Shown here: in pieces, positions 8,130-16,699 of the stretch
How the letters are laid out: each line of letters begins with the position of its first letter
Numbering within the stretch: the stretch's first letter is position 1
Assembly (NCBI RefSeq): GCF_000222025.1
Contig: NZ_AFQO01000008.1
Location: 62,001 to 126,000 of the forward strand
Direction: 5' to 3'
Source of the DNA: Haemophilus haemolyticus M19501
Lineage (GTDB): Bacteria; Pseudomonadota; Gammaproteobacteria; Enterobacterales; Pasteurellaceae
DNA: 64,000 bases
Notes under the pieces: model-generated
Told to the model about the DNA's origin: nothing
Database searches by the model: none
What the model saw: the letters and a program-made list of their open reading frames with translations, nothing else
Translations under genes and position numbers: made by a program

Positions 8130-8768
8130 TTATTCATTTGCATATCCAGATTTTGGCAGAGCTTTTCCATCTAAATATGCCAAATTATCTTTAAGTCTTA
8201 ACCTCCCTTCGGTAAACCATTTAATCACAAGCGGATAAATTTGGTATTCTTGCTCACGGGTTCTAGCTTCCACTTCTTCGATGCTATCTTCAGGGAAGAT
8301 TGGCAATTTTGCTTGTAAGACAATCGCACCACCATCTACTTCTTCATTGACAAAATGAACGGTTGTGCCGTGTTCATTGTCGCCTGCTTCAATCGCACGT
8401 TGGTAGGTGTTTAAGCCTGCGTATTTAGGAAGAAGAGAAGGATGGATATTTAACATTTTCCCTGCAAAACGTTGAGTAAATTTTGGGGTAAGAATTTTCA
8501 TATAACCAGCAAGGACGATCAAATCTACGGCTAGGCTTTGCAAATAATCGCCAATGGCGTCGTCCATTTCGAGGTTATTAGCAAAATTTTTGCGAAGAAA
8601 GACCGCTTGTGGAATCTGTGCTTGTTTGGCTCGAACTAAGCCGTAAGCATCAGCTTTGTTACTTACCACACAAGCAATTTTGGCGGGAATATCGCCTGAA
8701 TGGCAGGCATCAATAATAGTTTGTAAATTCGTTCCTTGACCAGAAATAAGGACGGCAATTTTTTTCAT
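8130..8768 (-). CDS. purN: Phosphoribosylglycinamide formyltransferase 1
   Basis: This 212-residue folate-dependent GAR transformylase carries out the third step of purine synthesis. The phosphate loop ISGQGTNLQ is at the N-terminus. The catalytic Asn, His and Asp lie in MLNIHPSLLPKYAGL and EEVDGG. I use the ATG at 8768 (MKKIAVLI, preceded by AAGGAAG) rather than an upstream in-frame codon. It follows purM by 54 bp on the same strand and should share the PurR-controlled promoter. Confidence 0.96.
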   Translation of the reverse strand: MKKIAVLISGQGTNLQTIIDACHSGDIPAKIACVVSNKADAYGLVRAKQAQIPQAVFLRKNFANNLEMDDAIGDYLQSLAVDLIVLAGYMKILTPKFTQRFAGKMLNIHPSLLPKYAGLNTYQRAIEAGDNEHGTTVHFVNEEVDGGAIVLQAKLPIFPEDSIEEVEARTREQEYQIYPLVIKWFTEGRLRLKDNLAYLDGKALPKSGYANE

Positions 8769-8822
8769 TTTCTTCCTTATAGAAATCAGCCCCAAAGGGC
8801 TGAATTGAAATTTAAGATTTTA

Positions 8823-9857
8823 TTATTGAATCTCAACTTGTGCTTCGCCTTCGCCAAGATATTCAATTTTGCCAATAACCCACGCTTTTTCGCCCGCTTG
8901 TTCAAGCAATGCAAGAGCGGTTTCAACCTCTTTTTCTGGTAATGCAATTACCATACCTACGCCACAGTTAAAGGTGCGATACATTTCATAACGGCTGATA
9001 TTGCCTTTTTCTTGTAACCAATTGAAAATCGCAGGCCATTGCCAGCTTGATTCATCAATCACCGCTTTTGTGTTTTCAGGTAATACACGCGGGATATTTT
9101 CCCAGAAGCCACCACCTGTTAAGTGAGCAATGGCGTGAACTTCAGTCTGTTTGATAAGTTGTAAAATAGACTTCACATAGATTTTGGTGGGTGCTAAAAG
9201 GTGTTCACTAAGTGGTTTGCCTTCTAATAAGTCCGCTGAATTTGCACCGCTCACTTCAAGTACTTTGCGAATTAACGAATAACCGTTTGAGTGTGCACCG
9301 CTTGAACCAAGAGCAATAAGTGTGTCGCCTGTTTTCACGGCTGTGCCGTCAATAATCTCTGATTTTTCTACCACGCCCACGCAGAAACCTGCTAAGTCGT
9401 AATCGCCTTCGTGATACATTCCTGGCATTTCGGCGGTTTCGCCACCCACTAATGCACAGCCAGACATTTCACAACCATCTGCAATGCCTTTGATTACATC
9501 TGCTGCCACATCTACTTCTAATTTACCTGTTGCATAGTAATCTAAGAAGAAAAGCGGTTCTGCCCCTTGCACGATTAAATCGTTTACACACATTGCCACT
9601 AAATCCTGACCAATGGTATCGTGTTTTTTCAAGTCAATCGCAAGGCGTAATTTTGTACCCACGCCGTCTGTACCAGAAACTAAAATTGGCTCTTTATATT
9701 TGGTTGGTAAAGCACATAATGCTCCGAAACCACCCAATCCGCCCATGACTTCAGGGCGGCGAGTGCGTTTTACATCGCCTTTGATACGTTCGACTAATTC
9801 ATTCCCAGCGTGAATATCGACGCCAGCATCTTTGTAGCTCAGTTGTGTGTTGCTCAC
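8823..9857 (-). CDS. purM: Phosphoribosylformylglycinamidine cyclo-ligase
   Basis: This 344-residue AIR synthetase performs the fifth step of purine synthesis. The family's start (SYKDAGVDI), the ATP-binding segment [10 protein letters not shown] and the GGETAEMPG loop are all present. The likely start is a GTG at 9857 preceded by GAGG. An upstream in-frame TTG would add only unconserved residues. The purM-purN order matches E. coli, and the PurR box at 9905-9920 lies just upstream. Confidence 0.95.
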   Translation of the reverse strand: MSNTQLSYKDAGVDIHAGNELVERIKGDVKRTRRPEVMGGLGGFGALCALPTKYKEPILVSGTDGVGTKLRLAIDLKKHDTIGQDLVAMCVNDLIVQGAEPLFFLDYYATGKLEVDVAADVIKGIADGCEMSGCALVGGETAEMPGMYHEGDYDLAGFCVGVVEKSEIIDGTAVKTGDTLIALGSSGAHSNGYSLIRKVLEVSGANSADLLEGKPLSEHLLAPTKIYVKSILQLIKQTEVHAIAHLTGGGFWENIPRVLPENTKAVIDESSWQWPAIFNWLQEKGNISRYEMYRTFNCGVGMVIALPEKEVETALALLEQAGEKAWVIGKIEYLGEGEAQVEIQ

Positions 9858-9904
9858 GATTAACCTCAATCAGTTGAAATAAAAATTGGGCAGATTATAT
9901 CATT

Positions 9905-9920
9905 AAGCAAACGTTTGCGG
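9905..9920 (-). promoter_or_regulatory. PurR operator upstream of purMN
   Basis: AAGCAAACGTTTGCGG matches the PurR palindrome ACGCAAACGTTTGCGT at 14 of 16 positions and sits ~50 bp before purM. It implies repression by PurR with hypoxanthine or guanine. Confidence 0.85.
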
Positions 9921-9987
9921 TATTGTTAAATTAATTCATTTAATGGCATTTTTAAAATTAAAAGGAAATTGCTTGCAATCAAAATTT

Positions 9988-10013
9988 ATTTGTACTACTT
10001 TAATAGTACAAAT
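9988..10013 (+). promoter_or_regulatory. TrpR-type operator before SDR-trpB-trpA
   Basis: A perfect 10-bp inverted repeat, ATTTGTACTA / TAGTACAAAT with a 6-bp centre, holds the GTACTA...TAGTAC pattern of TrpR operators. It lies 24 bp before the SDR gene, the first gene of a tight trio ending in trpBA. Confidence 0.75.
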
Positions 10014-10036
10014 AAGCTCAAGATCTAGGAGAAAAA

Positions 10037-10795
10037 ATGAAAACTACTACTGCATTAGTTACAGGTGCAACCGCAGGCTTTGGCTTGGCAATCTGTAAGA
10101 AATTGATAGAAGCAGGCTATAAAGTGATTGGCACGGGCAGACGTGCAGATCGATTAGCAGAAATCCATTCACAATTAGGTAACAATTTTCTACCGCTTGC
10201 CTTTGATATTCGCGATGAACAAGCCACAATTAACGCTCTAAATACCCTTCCTGAAGGTTGGCAAGCGGTCGATTTATTAGTGAATAATGCAGGTTTAGCC
10301 TTGGGATTAGAGCCAGCACATAAAGCGGATTTACAAGATTGGCATCAGATGATCGATACCAACATCAAAGGATTGGTTACTATCACTCGTCTTGTGTTGC
10401 CGAATATGGTGGCTCGTAATCACGGGCAGATTATCAATTTGAGTTCAATTGCCGGTACTTATCCTTATGCAGGCAGTAATGTATATGGTGGAACTAAAGC
10501 TTTTGTCACACAATTTAGCTTAAATTTACGAGCCGATCTGGCAGGCACAAAAATTCGAGTAAGCAATGTTGAACCGGGTTTATGTGGCGGTACGGAGTTC
10601 TCTAATGTGCGTTTTCACGGCGATGATGAAAGAGCTGCAAAGGTGTATGAAAACGTACAATCAGTTCAGCCTGAAGATATTGCGAACATTGTATTATGGC
10701 TTCATCAACAACCTGAACACGTGAACATTAATCGTATTGAAGTAATGCCAACCGCTCAATCTTTTGCAGGAATGAGCGTTTCAAAAGAAAAATAA
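10037..10795 (+). CDS. Short-chain dehydrogenase (YdfG-like)
   Basis: This 252-residue NADP-type SDR has the nucleotide motif TGATAGFG, a GRRADR segment that favours NADP, the NNAG strand motif, the catalytic Ser of LSSIAG and the Tyr-Lys pair of YGGTKA. It resembles E. coli YdfG, which oxidises serine-like 3-hydroxy acids. It is the first gene behind a TrpR-type operator and ends 16 bp before trpB. It is therefore probably tryptophan-regulated, and a role around serine, the cosubstrate of TrpB, is an inference. Confidence 0.85.
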   Translation: MKTTTALVTGATAGFGLAICKKLIEAGYKVIGTGRRADRLAEIHSQLGNNFLPLAFDIRDEQATINALNTLPEGWQAVDLLVNNAGLALGLEPAHKADLQDWHQMIDTNIKGLVTITRLVLPNMVARNHGQIINLSSIAGTYPYAGSNVYGGTKAFVTQFSLNLRADLAGTKIRVSNVEPGLCGGTEFSNVRFHGDDERAAKVYENVQSVQPEDIANIVLWLHQQPEHVNINRIEVMPTAQSFAGMSVSKEK

Positions 10796-10811
10796 AATAA
10801 TAGGAAAAAAT

Positions 10812-12008
10812 ATGTCAGACACACTTCTTAACCCTTATTTTGGCGAATTTGGCGGAATGTATGTGCCAGAAATTTTAGTGCCTGTTTTAAAGCAATTAGA
10901 ACAAGCCTTTGTGGAAGCTCAAAATGATCCTACATTCCAAGCAGAATTTGCTGATTTACTCAAAAATTATGCGGGCAGACCGACCGCACTTACTCTTTGT
11001 CGTAACTTAACCAAAGGTACAAAAACTAAACTTTATCTTAAACGTGAAGATTTATTACACGGTGGTGCACACAAAACCAACCAGGTGTTAGGGCAAATTT
11101 TATTGGCTAAACGTATGGGCAAAACGCGTATTATTGCCGAAACAGGTGCGGGTCAGCATGGTGTTGCGACCGCCCTTGCTTGTGCTATGTTAGATATGCC
11201 GTGCCGTGTTTATATGGGGGCAAAAGATGTTGAGCGTCAATCACCGAATGTATTTCGTATGCGTTTAATGGGTACGGAAGTGATTCCTGTACAAAAAGGC
11301 TCTTGCTCTTTAAAAGACGCTTGTTGTGAAGCTATGCGTGATTGGTCAGCAAACTATGAAACCACCCATTATTTACTTGGAACCGCTGCAGGTCCTCACC
11401 CCTTCCCGACGATTGTGAGAGAATTTCAAAAAATGATTGGAATTGAGACGAAACGTCAAATTCTCGAACGAGAAGGTCGTTTACCTGATGCAGTGATTGC
11501 TGCGGTTGGCGGTGGTTCTAACGCAATTGGCATGTTTACTGATTTTATTGATGAACCAAATGTTCGTTTAATTGGTGTTGAACCTGCGGGGAAAGGCATA
11601 GAAAGCGGTGAACATGGCGCACCATTAGGTCATGCAAAAGTTGGCATTTATTTCGGGATGAAATCCCCTTTAATGCAAACAGAAGATGGTCAAGTAGAGG
11701 AATCCTACTCTGTTTCAGCTGGGCTAGACTTCCCTTCTGTTGGGCCTCAACATGCTTATTTACAAAGTATTGGACGAACAGAATATCCAAGTATTACCGA
11801 TGATGAAGCATTGAATGCTTTCCAAGAGTTAGCTAAACATGAAGGCATTATTCCTGCATTAGAAAGCTCACACGCTCTTGCTCAAGCTTTAAAAATGATT
11901 CATCAAGAACCTAACAAAGAACAAATTTTAGTCGTGAATCTATCTGGCCGTGGTGATAAAGATATTTTCACTGTAGATAAAATTTTGACAGAAAAAGGAA
12001 TGAAATAA
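10812..12008 (+). CDS. trpB: Tryptophan synthase beta subunit
   Basis: The 398-residue PLP enzyme condenses indole with serine. The PLP lysine is Lys88 in GGAHKTN, and the phosphate-binding glycine loop is GGGSNAIG. The gene overlaps trpA by a single base (TAATG), which implies translational coupling for the alpha2-beta2 complex. The earlier pathway genes (trpE, G, D, C) are not in the window. In strain Rd, from memory, they also lie apart from trpBA. Confidence 0.97.
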   Translation: MSDTLLNPYFGEFGGMYVPEILVPVLKQLEQAFVEAQNDPTFQAEFADLLKNYAGRPTALTLCRNLTKGTKTKLYLKREDLLHGGAHKTNQVLGQILLAKRMGKTRIIAETGAGQHGVATALACAMLDMPCRVYMGAKDVERQSPNVFRMRLMGTEVIPVQKGSCSLKDACCEAMRDWSANYETTHYLLGTAAGPHPFPTIVREFQKMIGIETKRQILEREGRLPDAVIAAVGGGSNAIGMFTDFIDEPNVRLIGVEPAGKGIESGEHGAPLGHAKVGIYFGMKSPLMQTEDGQVEESYSVSAGLDFPSVGPQHAYLQSIGRTEYPSITDDEALNAFQELAKHEGIIPALESSHALAQALKMIHQEPNKEQILVVNLSGRGDKDIFTVDKILTEKGMK

Positions 12009-12814
12009 TGAGCCGTTTTGAAACTCAATTTGCTTCGCTTAAAGTAAAAAATGAAGGGGCATTTGTTCCTTTCGTCACCTTATGTGACCCTACTTTTGAT
12101 CGCTCTTTTGACATCATCTGCACACTCGTGGATAACGGTGCGGACGCCTTAGAGCTGGGCTTTCCTTTTTCCGATCCGTTACTCGATGGCCCCGTGATCC
12201 AAGCGGCGAATAATCGCGCTTTAACTGCGGGACATAGCACTGAAGATAGCTTTAAGTTATTAGAAAAAGTGCGGTCAAAATATCCAGAGATTCCGATTAG
12301 CTTATTACTTTGTGCTAATTTAATTTTTGCCAAAGGTTTGGATGCTTTTTATCAACGTTGTGCAGAAGTTGGTGTTGATGCTGTGCTTGTGGCAGATATT
12401 CCGTTACTCGCAAAAGAAGATTATGTACAAGCAGCTAAAAAACACGGCATTCAACCGGTATTTATTTGCCCGCCAAATGCAGACGAAAAAACGATCCAAG
12501 GTGTAGCCGAAAATAGCGAGGGCTATACTTATTTAGTCTCACGCGCAGGCGTAACCAGTGCTGAAAATCAAGCTCACGCAGCAAATTTAGATACCCTTGT
12601 AGAACAGCTTAAGGCGCATAATGCCCCGCCAATTTTACAAGGCTTCGGCATTGCTCAACCAGAGCAAGTGAAAGAAGCATTGTCTTTAGGGACTACCGGT
12701 GCGATTTCAGGTTCGGCAACGGTGAAAATCATTGAGCGAAATTTAGATAATCATGAGCAATGTTTAGCTGAATTAGCTGAATTTGTTCAAGCAATGAAAG
12801 CTGCAACAAAATAA
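12008..12814 (+). CDS. trpA: Tryptophan synthase alpha subunit
   Basis: This 268-residue TIM-barrel lyase releases indole from indole-glycerol phosphate. The catalytic Glu49 (LELGFPFSD) and Asp60 (LLDGP) sit at the canonical positions, and the phosphate-binding loop near [10 protein letters not shown] and ISGSATV is intact. It is coupled to trpB by a one-base overlap. One USS lies inside at about 12267. A terminator follows. Confidence 0.97.
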   Translation: MSRFETQFASLKVKNEGAFVPFVTLCDPTFDRSFDIICTLVDNGADALELGFPFSDPLLDGPVIQAANNRALTAGHSTEDSFKLLEKVRSKYPEIPISLLLCANLIFAKGLDAFYQRCAEVGVDAVLVADIPLLAKEDYVQAAKKHGIQPVFICPPNADEKTIQGVAENSEGYTYLVSRAGVTSAENQAHAANLDTLVEQLKAHNAPPILQGFGIAQPEQVKEALSLGTTGAISGSATVKIIERNLDNHEQCLAELAEFVQAMKAATK

Positions 12815-12818
12815 GCAA

Positions 12819-12852
12819 AAAAGAACCCGCACTTATGGCGGGTTTCTTTTAT
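12819..12852. terminator. Terminator between trpA and the converging DsrE gene
   Basis: ACCCGC pairs with GCGGGT with A-rich and T-rich flanks, so it could serve both converging genes. Confidence 0.75.
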
Positions 12853-12860
12853 CGAGAAAA

Positions 12861-13217
12861 TTAAAAATTTAATACTTTATCGGCTTCCATCGTCCAGTCT
12901 GCCAGCTCTGCTAACGTGCCTATTTCCACGCCCTCTGCCAACGGTAATTCAGTGATACCACGAGCATTTGTACAGGTTTTACAAAGTTTAATTGTCGCCC
13001 CTTGTGCCGTTAAAATTTCCAACATTTGTTGTAAATGATACCCTTCTGCTGGATTTTGTTTTGCTAAACCGCCAGTTACCGCATCAGACATTAAAAATAT
13101 TTTTAAATTAACCGCACTTTTATGCTGCTCTTGCAACTGTAATGCTAAACGTAATGCACTAAAAAAATGTTCGTCCCCATAAGGGGATGAATGGATAATA
13201 AATAGAATATTTTGCAT
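12861..13217 (-). CDS. DsrE-family protein (YchN-like)
   Basis: This 118-residue protein has the small alpha/beta DsrE/DsrF fold. It starts with ILFIIHSSPYGDE and carries a CKTC pair near residue 78. Family members include sulfur-relay proteins, but most small single-domain versions such as YchN have no assigned function. The second Cys-containing motif makes a redox or sulfur role possible. It begins 25 bp downstream of the Usg-like gene and is probably cotranscribed with it. Confidence 0.75.
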   Translation of the reverse strand: MQNILFIIHSSPYGDEHFFSALRLALQLQEQHKSAVNLKIFLMSDAVTGGLAKQNPAEGYHLQQMLEILTAQGATIKLCKTCTNARGITELPLAEGVEIGTLAELADWTMEADKVLNF

Positions 13218-13242
13218 ACTCTTCTCCTTAATTTTCTTGGTA

Positions 13243-14196
13243 TTAATAACCTTGCTGATAAATTCCTTCCAACAATTTCACTGAAAGTAAGGCGAGATTA
13301 AAGCGTTGTTCATCTGCCACAGACCAAAATTCTACGCCATTTTCTACCGCACTTATTTGACTTAAATGAAGTTTTACTGATTCTTCGCCATTTTCTTGTT
13401 CTCCATTAAGTACAGGCGTAATTAAGGTTTCTTCTAAAGCAATAAGCTCGCTATTTTGAGGCTGATAGTCGAAATCATAGTCTGAAAGTGCGGTGACTTT
13501 TTGTGCCAATCCATAAAATACAGGTACTTGGATTGCGTGGAATGTAGCACGATCTAATTGAGGAAAAATTCGTTGTAATTGATTTGATAAATTAGGTGCT
13601 TGATATGGATAAACATCAAATGCTAAGCGCGTTTCTTCTTCATACAATGGAATACCGTTTAATAAACGGGCTGTTTGTCCCGCAAGTTTAGCCACGGTTT
13701 TTGCATCCGTATAAGAAGCTGGCAATAAAGAGGTGACAAACACTTGATTAAGATTCGTTTCTTGTAAAATCGGGGCAAGCGTTAAAGCAAGTTGGCTTAC
13801 TTGTGGATCAGGCAAGCTAACAATGTTACGTTGTCTCAGTTCAAATAGTTGTGATTCATTTACCGTTGGAACAACAACGGGCACATCAGAAAGCGCACTA
13901 CAAACGCCTAACATATCAATGACAATACAGCCCTGCTCTGCTGCTTGCGCAATATGGGCAACTTGCTCAAGTTTTCCTGCAAAAAAGACATAATTAAAAT
14001 CAACCCACTCAACTTCATTTGGCGAAAGTTGTTCAACGCCTTTATTGCGAAAACGAATATTTTGTTCTTCTTCAAAAGGTGTTATTTCAATAATAGAAAC
14101 GCTGCTAATTTCAAGCACACTTTGTTCTAAACGCTCTACAATTTTTTCACTTAATTCAAATTCTGCTGCTATCGCAATATTTAAGGTTGCGTCCAT
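13243..14196 (-). CDS. Usg-like aspartate-semialdehyde dehydrogenase homologue, probably non-catalytic
   Basis: The 317-residue protein follows the aspartate-semialdehyde dehydrogenase fold but is divergent. The place where true enzymes have the active-site cysteine (an SNC-type motif) reads VSLPDPQVSQLAL here, without Cys. That matches the Usg paralogue of enterobacteria, whose function is unknown. It diverges from ybaK. The genuine asd gene must be elsewhere. Confidence 0.75.
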   Translation of the reverse strand: MDATLNIAIAAEFELSEKIVERLEQSVLEISSVSIIEITPFEEEQNIRFRNKGVEQLSPNEVEWVDFNYVFFAGKLEQVAHIAQAAEQGCIVIDMLGVCSALSDVPVVVPTVNESQLFELRQRNIVSLPDPQVSQLALTLAPILQETNLNQVFVTSLLPASYTDAKTVAKLAGQTARLLNGIPLYEEETRLAFDVYPYQAPNLSNQLQRIFPQLDRATFHAIQVPVFYGLAQKVTALSDYDFDYQPQNSELIALEETLITPVLNGEQENGEESVKLHLSQISAVENGVEFWSVADEQRFNLALLSVKLLEGIYQQGY

Positions 14197-14254
14197 TTTT
14201 CTCTCCGCTGTAAAATAATCGGCATTATTTTACACCAAAACCAGGAACGAAATA

Positions 14255-14731
14255 ATGACACCTGCAATTGATTTACTTAAAAAACAAAAAATTCCGTTTA
14301 TCTTGCATACTTATGATCATGATCCGAATAATCAACATTTTGGTGATGAAGCGGCAGAGAAATTAGGCATTGATCCTAACCGCTCTTTTAAAACCTTACT
14401 TGTGGCGGAAAATGGCGATCAGAAAAAACTTGCTTGTTTTGTGCTTGCAACGGCCAATATGCTGAATTTAAAGAAAGCAGCAAAATCTATCGGTGTGAAA
14501 AAAGTAGAAATGGCAGATAAAGATGCAGCGCAAAAAAGTACAGGCTATCTTGTAGGTGGAATTAGCCCGCTAGGTCAAAAGAAACGCGTGAAAACCGTGA
14601 TAAATTCAACCGCACTTGAGTTTGAAACGATTTATGTGTCAGGCGGAAAACGTGGGCTAAGCGTAGAAATTGCGCCACAAGATTTAGCAAAAGTATTAGG
14701 CGCAGAATTTACTGATATTGTTGATGAATAA
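14255..14731 (+). CDS. ybaK: Cys-tRNA(Pro)/Cys-tRNA(Cys) deacylase YbaK
   Basis: This 158-residue single-domain trans-editing enzyme hydrolyses Cys mischarged on tRNA-Pro. The conserved lysine lies in NRSFKTLLV, and the family end motif [21 protein letters not shown] is present. The H. influenzae YbaK was the first structure of the family, and this sequence fits that protein. The next genes, recD and recB, converge on it. From memory that neighbour is not the one in strain Rd, so a rearrangement point may lie here. Confidence 0.93.
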
Positions 14732-14750
14732 GTGATGGACTTATAAATTT

Positions 14751-14775
14751 AAAGGCGGATTCATTCCGCCTTTTG
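14751..14775. terminator. Bidirectional terminator between ybaK and recD
   Basis: AAGGCGGA pairs with TTCCGCCTT around a short loop, with A and T runs on either side, between converging genes. Confidence 0.8.
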
Positions 14776-14776
14776 A

Positions 14777-16699
14777 CTACTTCAACTCTTCCAATAATTT
14801 ACCCAATCCGCTCTGGCGTCTTACTGTCTGGCGAATTGCTGTTTTCCATATTTTTTCATCGGCAAATACAGTGAGTTCTTTTTTCGCACGAGTCACGCCC
14901 GTGAAAACTAATTCTCGCGACAGTACTGGATTTACTTCTGTTGGAAGTACCATTACAGTGTGTTCAAATTCTGAACCTTGAGATTTATGAATCGTCATCA
15001 TAAAAGCGGGCTCATGTGCTGGAATTCGGCTTGTCAGCACTTCTCGATTGCCAAACCATACTTTACCATTTGCCAAGCACAGGCCAATATCGCCGTTATA
15101 AAGGCGAACATTATGATCGTTTTCAGTAATCATAATTGGCTTGCCTATATACCAATCTTGTTCATTACGGAACCAAAGCAATTTTTCCTCTCGCAACGCT
15201 AACGCGATTTCTTTATTGAGATTTTCAACACCTAAATCGCTATTACGAAGTGCGGTTAAAAATCTCACAGAATTAAACTGCGCTTGAATAGCCTCGGCAT
15301 AGGAAATGCCTTGTTCATTTTTTGCATTAGGATCAATTTTTTGTTTACGTAAATCATCCAACATTTTTAAGAAAGTGCGGTAATTTTCCACCGCACTTTT
15401 CACCACTTGATTGACCGCATCGCTTTCATCATTTAGAGCATTAAAGTGCAATTCTTGTGGATAATGTTCAAATAACTCAAGGCTATCGTCTGCTTTGCCT
15501 TTTTGAATAAATTCAGCCAACTTGCCAATACCTGAATCTTTATCAAAACGGCGACTTTCTATTAGATGGCATAAACAATCACGTATTGGATTTGAACAAT
15601 CAGCACCTTCTACTTTGTAGCCTGTTGTCGCTTGTAAATACGCAGCTTGTTCATCGCTATAAGGTTGATTAACAAATTGTGCCAATTCCCCCAATAGTGC
15701 CCCCGCCTCAACAGAGGCTAATTGCGCCTGATCGCCTAATAAAATTAATCGGGTTTCGGGCTTTAACGCATTGATAAGTTTTGCCATCATCGGCAAATCA
15801 ATCATTGATGTTTCATCAACGACTAATACATCTAACTGCAAAGGGTTATGGCTGTTATATCGTGTGTAATCATTAAAGGCATTCACACCCAGTAAACTAT
15901 GTAAAGTGCTGGCTTTTTGCGGAATCGCATTGAAAAGTGAATCGGATAAATTCATTTTTTCTTGCATAAAACCTAACGCATTTTTAATCGACTCTTCCAA
16001 ACGAGAGGCAGCCTTACCAGTCGGTGCAACCAATTTGATGTGTAATTTACAATCAAATAATTCTTGTAGAACGAGCAGTAAACGCGTAACTGTGGTGGTT
16101 TTTCCTGTTCCTGGGCCGCCTGTAATAATCGAAAATGGACTTTTAATCGCCGTTGCCACCGCCACTTTTTGCCAATCTGTTTTTTCCTGTTTTTCAGGGA
16201 AATATTTATCCAATTTTTGACGAATTTCATCATAAGAAAAGGCTAAAGTGCGGTGTTTTTTTAAAGTGTTTTTTATGTATTGTGCGATACGGTATTCATC
16301 TTGCCAAGCGCGATAGAAATACAACGCGCCAAATTGAAATGCCATTGGCGCAATTTGATTGACGGGATCTTGCGTAAATGCCATATGCCCGCACAACGCA
16401 CATTGCCAATCTTCCACAGCTAAATAACCAATTTTTTCACTAATTTCAGCTAAATAATCTTCTTCCGTTGTACGATAAGCCAAACCAAATAAATTATGTT
16501 CTAAATAGCGATCTAATTGGCTGCAAGTATTTCCCTGCGTATAACGCCAGCTACAAAGTGCGGCTAATAATATGGCTAAATTTTTGACTAGTTCCGCATA
16601 ATCCGTATGGCATTGTTTATCAGCTATCAATTTAGCAAAATAATAATCACCTTGAGAAAGAATGCCCTGCTCTTTAAGTTTTTGTAATACAGATAACAT
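14777..16699 (-). CDS. recD: Exonuclease V alpha subunit RecD
   Basis: This 640-residue 5'-to-3' superfamily 1 helicase belongs to the RecBCD double-strand-break repair complex. Walker A is ITGGPGTGKTTTV, motif II is VVDETSM, and the C-terminal motifs include TIHKSQGSEF and VFTGVTRAK. It is slightly longer than E. coli RecD (608). The gene starts within the recB stop codon (one-base overlap). recC is absent from the window, as in H. influenzae generally (from memory). An inverted USS pair lies within the coding region at 15373-15398. Confidence 0.96.
   Translation of the reverse strand: MLSVLQKLKEQGILSQGDYYFAKLIADKQCHTDYAELVKNLAILLAALCSWRYTQGNTCSQLDRYLEHNLFGLAYRTTEEDYLAEISEKIGYLAVEDWQCALCGHMAFTQDPVNQIAPMAFQFGALYFYRAWQDEYRIAQYIKNTLKKHRTLAFSYDEIRQKLDKYFPEKQEKTDWQKVAVATAIKSPFSIITGGPGTGKTTTVTRLLLVLQELFDCKLHIKLVAPTGKAASRLEESIKNALGFMQEKMNLSDSLFNAIPQKASTLHSLLGVNAFNDYTRYNSHNPLQLDVLVVDETSMIDLPMMAKLINALKPETRLILLGDQAQLASVEAGALLGELAQFVNQPYSDEQAAYLQATTGYKVEGADCSNPIRDCLCHLIESRRFDKDSGIGKLAEFIQKGKADDSLELFEHYPQELHFNALNDESDAVNQVVKSAVENYRTFLKMLDDLRKQKIDPNAKNEQGISYAEAIQAQFNSVRFLTALRNSDLGVENLNKEIALALREEKLLWFRNEQDWYIGKPIMITENDHNVRLYNGDIGLCLANGKVWFGNREVLTSRIPAHEPAFMMTIHKSQGSEFEHTVMVLPTEVNPVLSRELVFTGVTRAKKELTVFADEKIWKTAIRQTVRRQSGLGKLLEELK

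Noticed and set aside
12025-12333. 102-residue frame antisense to trpA
   Set aside because: It lies entirely opposite conserved TrpA codons and has no independent support.
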